Source of the DNA: GCA-2733415 sp965178655
GTDB lineage: Bacteria; Bacteroidota; Bacteroidia; Flavobacteriales; Flavobacteriaceae
Reading direction: 5' to 3'
DNA: 64,000 bases
Assembly (NCBI GenBank): GCA_965178655.1
Contig: OZ238266.1
Span: 62,001 to 126,000, forward strand
Every line of letters begins with the position of its first letter. Position 1 is the first letter of the stretch. The translations under genes and the position numbers were made by a program. This document shows, one piece after another, positions 60,001 through 64,000 of the stretch. The notes under the pieces were generated by a model that worked only from the letters and a program-made list of their open reading frames with translations, made no database searches and was not told where the DNA came from.

Positions 60001-62907
60001 ATGAATAAGAATTTAGAAAAATTAAACAATACATTAGAAGGAACAGTAAAGTTTGATGCATTGCATAAAACTATTTATGCAACAGATGCATCGGTATATA
60101 GAATGTTGCCTTTGGGTGTTGCATATCCAAAAACTGAAAACGATTTAAAATTACTTATTCAGTTTGCACAAGATCATAATACCTCATTAATTCCACGTAC
60201 GGCAGGAACATCATTAGCCGGACAATGTGTTGGAAAGGGGGTGGTTGTAGACGTGTCTAAGTATTTCACTGAAATTATTTCTTTTAACCCCGAAAAAAAG
60301 CAAATAACAGTACAGCCAGGAGTTGTTAGAGACGCGCTTAATGTGTTTTTAAAACCACATGGTTTGTTCTTTGGTCCTAATACATCTACATCTAACAGGT
60401 GTATGATAGGCGGTATGGTGGGTAATAATTCTTCGGGAACAACCTCTATTCAGTATGGGGTTACCAGAGATAAAACAGTAGCTTTAAAAACCATATTATC
60501 AGATGGTAGTACGGCTGTTTTTTCATCTATTAATAAAGAAGATTTTCAAGAAAAATGCACGCAGGATAGTTTAGAAGGTGCTTTGTATCGTGATATATAT
60601 GCAGAGCTTTCTCAAGAAGACATTCAGCAAGAGATAGAAAAAGAATTTCCAAAACCTGAAATTCATCGTAGAAATACGGGGTATGCAGTAGACGAGTTAT
60701 TATGGTCTAATGTATTTGGTAAAAAAGACCGTAATTTTAACTTTTGTAACCTATTATCTGGTAGTGAGGGGACTTTAGCGTTTACAACCGAAATAACCCT
60801 GCAGTTAGATCATTTACCGCCAACAGCATCTGTAATGGTGGCATCGCATTATAATACTATTGACGATTGCTTGAATGACGTTGAAACAACCATGACTCAT
60901 GGGTTGTATACTTGTGAGATGATGGATAAAATCATTTTAGATTGTACCAAAAGCAATAGCACACAGTTAAAAAACAGGTTTTTTATAAACGGAGACCCTG
61001 CTGCAATATTAATGCTTGAAATTAAAGCTGAAACAGTTGATATTGCTACGGATAAAGCAAAGAAGCTTATTGCTGATTTAGAAAAAAACAAGCGCAGTTA
61101 TGCCAATCCTATATTAGTGGGTAAGCAAATTAATCAAGCCTTAGAATTGCGTAAAGCAGGATTAGGTTTGTTGGGGAATATGGTAGGCGATAGAAAAGCG
61201 GTTGCCTGTATTGAGGATACAGCAGTTGCATTACCAGATTTGGCAAACTTTATAGCAGACTTTTCAGAGTTAATGGCAAAGCATAAGCAGCAAGCGGTGT
61301 ATTATGCCCATGCTGGTGCTGGAGAACTGCATTTGCGTCCAATTTTAAATTTAAAAAACACTGAAGATGTTGCGTTATTTCGCGCCATAACAACCGATGT
61401 GGCACATTTAACTAAAAAATATGATGGCTCTTTTAGTGGAGAGCATGGCGATGGAATTGTACGCGCCGAATTCTTGCCAATAATGATTGGGGAGAAAAAT
61501 TACGAATTATGTAGGCGAATTAAAAACCTGTTCGACCCTAAAGGTATTTTTAATCCCGGAAAAATCGTAGATGCGCCAAAAATGGATGAGTCTCTGCGTT
61601 ATGAAGTAGGTAGAGAAGAGCCCAAAATAAAAACATTGCTTGATTTTTCAGACTCGCAAGGTATTTTGCGTGCTACAGAAAAATGTAATGGATCTGGCGA
61701 TTGTAGAAAAGATGTATTTGCTGGAGGTGCAATGTGTCCGAGTTACAGAGCTACTAAAGATGAAAAGGATGTAACCCGTTCTCGTGCCAATACACTACGA
61801 GAGTTTTTAACGAACTCAGAGGCGCCAAATAAATTTAACCATCATGAAATAAAGGCATCTTTAGATCTGTGCTTAAGTTGTAAAGCTTGCGCAAGCGAAT
61901 GCCCTAGTAATGTTGATGTTGCTATTCTTAAAGCAGAATTTTTATACCAATACCAAAAAGAAAATGGTTTTAGTATGCGTTCAAAATTGTTTGCATATAA
62001 TACCACTTTAAATAATTTAGCCTCTAAATTACCTGCTGTAAGTAATTTTGTGTTTTCAAATAAACTAACTTCTGGTATATTGAAAAAAATGAATGGCGTG
62101 GCTAAGGAACGTCATCTTCCTTTGGTGTCATCTCCTGCATTAAAGCAGTTAAAAAAAGAACAACAAACACCTAAAAAAGCAATAAAAACCGTTTACTTAT
62201 TTGTTGATGAATTCTCTAATTATTTAGATGCTTCAATTGCCTTTGATACTTATGAGTTATTGTCAAGACTACAGTATAAGGTAGCGTTGGTAGATCATAA
62301 AGAAAGTGGCCGTACATTTATATCTAAAGGATTTTTAGAACAGGCTAAGAAAGTTGCCTCAGCAAATGTGGACATATTTAAAAATTTAATTACAGAAGAC
62401 ACACCTTTAATAGGGATAGAGCCTTCGGCAATACTAAGTTTTAGAGATGAGTATAAGCGATTAGTGTCAGACAAAGATGCTGCTGTAAATATTGCTAAGA
62501 ATACTTTTTTGATAGAAGAGTTTTTAGCAAATGAAATGGCTTTAGGAAATATTACATCAGAACAATTTACTACAGAAAAGAAGCAGTTAAAGATACATAG
62601 TCATTGCCATCAAAAAGCATTAAGTAATCAAAAAGTAACTTTTGATGTATTAAACTTACCAAAAAATTATACACCAACCATTATAGCATCAGGTTGTTGT
62701 GGTATGGCAGGTAGTTTTGGTTATGAAAAGGAGCATTACAAGGTTAGTATGCAAGTAGGGGAGCAAACATTGTTTCCCGTTGTTAGAAAGGCAGATAGTA
62801 GTGTTATAATAGCTGCAAATGGAACCAGCTGTAGGCATCAAATAAAAGATGGAACACAAAAAAATGCGTTCCATCCAGTAAGTATATTATTACAAGCGTT
62901 AAACTAA
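60001..62907 (+). CDS. FAD/Fe-S D-2-hydroxyacid dehydrogenase (YdiJ-like, likely D-2-hydroxyglutarate dehydrogenase)
   Basis: The protein has 968 residues from the ATG at 60001. It is a natural fusion: an FAD-binding PCMH domain (about 40-270, PRTAGTSLAGQCVGKGVVVD, GPNTSTSNRCMIGGMVGNNSSG), an FAD-oxidase C-terminal domain (about 280-530, AHAGAGELHLRPI, FSGEHGDGIVRAEFL), a ferredoxin domain (CNGSGDCRKDVFAGGAMCPSYR and CLSCKACASECPSNVD), and a CCG-type cysteine-rich end (HSHCHQKAL, SGCCGMAGSFGYE). E. coli YdiJ of this layout oxidises D-2-hydroxyglutarate. The DUF1338 neighbour makes that substrate, so I prefer this to D-lactate. Confidence 0.88.
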   Translation: MNKNLEKLNNTLEGTVKFDALHKTIYATDASVYRMLPLGVAYPKTENDLKLLIQFAQDHNTSLIPRTAGTSLAGQCVGKGVVVDVSKYFTEIISFNPEKKQITVQPGVVRDALNVFLKPHGLFFGPNTSTSNRCMIGGMVGNNSSGTTSIQYGVTRDKTVALKTILSDGSTAVFSSINKEDFQEKCTQDSLEGALYRDIYAELSQEDIQQEIEKEFPKPEIHRRNTGYAVDELLWSNVFGKKDRNFNFCNLLSGSEGTLAFTTEITLQLDHLPPTASVMVASHYNTIDDCLNDVETTMTHGLYTCEMMDKIILDCTKSNSTQLKNRFFINGDPAAILMLEIKAETVDIATDKAKKLIADLEKNKRSYANPILVGKQINQALELRKAGLGLLGNMVGDRKAVACIEDTAVALPDLANFIADFSELMAKHKQQAVYYAHAGAGELHLRPILNLKNTEDVALFRAITTDVAHLTKKYDGSFSGEHGDGIVRAEFLPIMIGEKNYELCRRIKNLFDPKGIFNPGKIVDAPKMDESLRYEVGREEPKIKTLLDFSDSQGILRATEKCNGSGDCRKDVFAGGAMCPSYRATKDEKDVTRSRANTLREFLTNSEAPNKFNHHEIKASLDLCLSCKACASECPSNVDVAILKAEFLYQYQKENGFSMRSKLFAYNTTLNNLASKLPAVSNFVFSNKLTSGILKKMNGVAKERHLPLVSSPALKQLKKEQQTPKKAIKTVYLFVDEFSNYLDASIAFDTYELLSRLQYKVALVDHKESGRTFISKGFLEQAKKVASANVDIFKNLITEDTPLIGIEPSAILSFRDEYKRLVSDKDAAVNIAKNTFLIEEFLANEMALGNITSEQFTTEKKQLKIHSHCHQKALSNQKVTFDVLNLPKNYTPTIIASGCCGMAGSFGYEKEHYKVSMQVGEQTLFPVVRKADSSVIIAANGTSCRHQIKDGTQKNAFHPVSILLQALN

Positions 62908-62919
62908 GTTAGTTTACGC
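62896..62919. terminator. Hairpin overlapping both stop codons of converging genes
   Basis: GCG-T-TAAAC and GTTTA-CGC enclose TAAGTTA, one bulged base, so the stem covers the stop codons of the dehydrogenase and the converging lipoprotein gene. It lacks a T-run and may act in both directions. Confidence 0.4.
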
Positions 62920-63736
62920 TGTAATCTGCAATGTTTTGTAGGGTAATAATCTCTCCTGTTGTAGGAAAAGGTAAAGTAATTCCTGCTGCAGAAAGATCTG
63001 CGATTTCATAAGCAAATGTAGCTGTTGATTGTATCATACCAATATTCTCGGCGTAATAGTTTTCAATGGTATAAATATCTTGCTCTGCAAGAATAGGAAC
63101 AGTTACAGGTATTCCGAACACTTCAACAGTAGTGCTCATTGATAAAGAAACAATAATGTCAGCTTTTACAACGCTCGAAAAATTGTCTCCATTTACGGTA
63201 TATGAAGCTAGTTCCCCTTGCTGTACTGTACGCATAGAGTAACTTATAGTCATAGGATAACCAGCAATATCTTGAGTTTGTGTTCCAGTCTCTTCGCTAA
63301 GTGTTGTTCCTGCATTTTGAGACCTGTCAATTAAAACTTCATCTGCTAATCCGATAGCTAAATCGGTTCCTCCAAACTGACTAAGTGGTATTGATAACTC
63401 ACCGTTTATGTAGTAAACATCATTCTGACTTCTAAAGTAGTTTAAATCAAAAATTTGCGACATGATACCAATACTACCAACTGAAGCGCTCATATCTGTA
63501 TAGGTGTTTCCGTTAATAACAGTGGTGCCGTCTACAGTTACAGTTTCAGAATTAGCATCTTCTAATAATCCAGAAATTGTAACATCATAAGTCCAGTAAT
63601 CACCAGCATCACCAGGCATTAGGTTGGTGTTTGCAGCTCCAGTAGATGAATCGTCATCACTACTGCCACAAGAAAAACTCAATCCTGCAAATATGAATAA
63701 TAGAATATAAGAAATGTTTCTGCTTGTTGTTTTCAT
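62909..63736 (-). CDS. Secreted lipoprotein of unknown function
   Basis: The protein has 275 residues from the ATG at 63736 (MKTTSRNISYILLFIFAG then LSFSC), which gives a lipoprotein signal with Cys 23; the frame opens 51 bases earlier but without a signal. After the cysteine comes GSSDDDSSTG, the acidic-serine linker that in Bacteroidota often directs lipoproteins to the cell surface. The rest is beta-rich, with motifs such as GDAGDYWTYDVTISG. No family is recognised. Confidence 0.75.
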   Translation of the reverse strand: MKTTSRNISYILLFIFAGLSFSCGSSDDDSSTGAANTNLMPGDAGDYWTYDVTISGLLEDANSETVTVDGTTVINGNTYTDMSASVGSIGIMSQIFDLNYFRSQNDVYYINGELSIPLSQFGGTDLAIGLADEVLIDRSQNAGTTLSEETGTQTQDIAGYPMTISYSMRTVQQGELASYTVNGDNFSSVVKADIIVSLSMSTTVEVFGIPVTVPILAEQDIYTIENYYAENIGMIQSTATFAYEIADLSAAGITLPFPTTGEIITLQNIADYSVN

Positions 63737-63832
63737 AGTAAAATTTGGTTTTGTATTTGGTTTAAAAAATGTGTTGCCAATATACAATATTGTTTTAAGG
63801 AAATAAAGTAATCAGTATGCTAAATATTTTAT

Positions 63833-63840
63833 TACATTTG
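63833..63840 (+). promoter_or_regulatory. -7 promoter element before aroC
   Basis: TACATTTG (TAnnTTTG) lies 16 bp before the aroC start codon. Confidence 0.5.
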
Positions 63841-63856
63841 TTCAAAACAGAAATTA

Positions 63857-64000
63857 ATGTCAGGAAATACATTTGGTTCTATATTTAAGCTTACTACATT
63901 TGGGGAATCTCACGGAGAAGCTTTAGGTGGTATTATTGATGGTTGCCCTTCAGGAGTGGCTATTGATGTTGCTGCGATTCAGGCGGAAGTAAACCGAAGA
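63857..64000 (+). CDS. aroC: Chorismate synthase, 3' end cut off by the window
   Basis: The first 48 residues are present: MSGNTFGSIFKLTTFGESHG, then GGIIDGCPSG, the N-terminal signature of chorismate synthase, which releases phosphate from EPSP to make chorismate using reduced FMN. The gene is open to the end of the window. Confidence 0.95.
   Translation, partial: MSGNTFGSIFKLTTFGESHGEALGGIIDGCPSGVAIDVAAIQAEVNRR

Overview
The window looks like the chromosome of a marine-type member of the Flavobacteriaceae (Bacteroidota). The evidence is the AT-rich DNA, promoters of the Bacteroidota form TAnnTTTG, almost no Shine-Dalgarno sequences, and family-typical genes: a fused CcsBA haem lyase, a split transketolase, monomeric isocitrate dehydrogenase, a LuxC-type acyl-CoA reductase beside serC and a ferredoxin, and several small proteins known mainly from this family. 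I do not assign a genus.

Positions 1-38,095 are ordinary core genome. They hold the end of ettA, a phosphohexomutase, a leftward cluster (DUF2520 protein, KdsC-like phosphatase, UbiA-like membrane protein, Maf, a small outer-membrane protein), a truncated haemoglobin next to ccsBA, ligA, an M28 peptidase, a MATE exporter, a PAP2 phosphatase with an LtaS-like enzyme, split transketolase, tgt-lptF/G-eamA, accA, dnaB, marR-yceI, glpK-glpD, murQ, icd, and serC with an acyl-CoA reductase facing a ferredoxin.

Positions 38,098-47,173 are the accessory part, a type I restriction-modification operon. It begins after a perfect 44-bp palindrome and runs hsdM, KilA-N gene, broken hsdS plus a 10-bp tandem repeat plus a winged-helix fragment, intact hsdS, a coiled-coil membrane protein, hsdR. 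HsdM carries a complete in-frame GIY-YIG nuclease domain. That insertion is bounded by arms of a CCTGCCTG/CAGGCAGG palindrome, and the same palindrome occurs without the nuclease, in frame, twice in hsdR and in a related form at the end of hsdS. I read this as a family of in-frame mobile elements with one nuclease-bearing member and several short ones. This is the most interesting item in the window.

Positions 47,271-50,351 hold ychF, an apparently intact IS3-family element, and two copies of a 113-bp intergenic repeat 180 bp apart. The IS sits at the edge of one copy, and the second copy shows the empty target site.

Positions 50,352-64,000 return to core genes: topoisomerase IV (parE-parC), a TerC protein, a lipoprotein, an XRE regulator divergent from an M14 peptidase with repeated operator-like boxes between them, two Lrp/AsnC regulators, and a pair of enzymes (2-oxoadipate dioxygenase/decarboxylase and an FAD/Fe-S D-2-hydroxyacid dehydrogenase) that fit the end of lysine catabolism. 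A lipoprotein and the start of aroC close the window.
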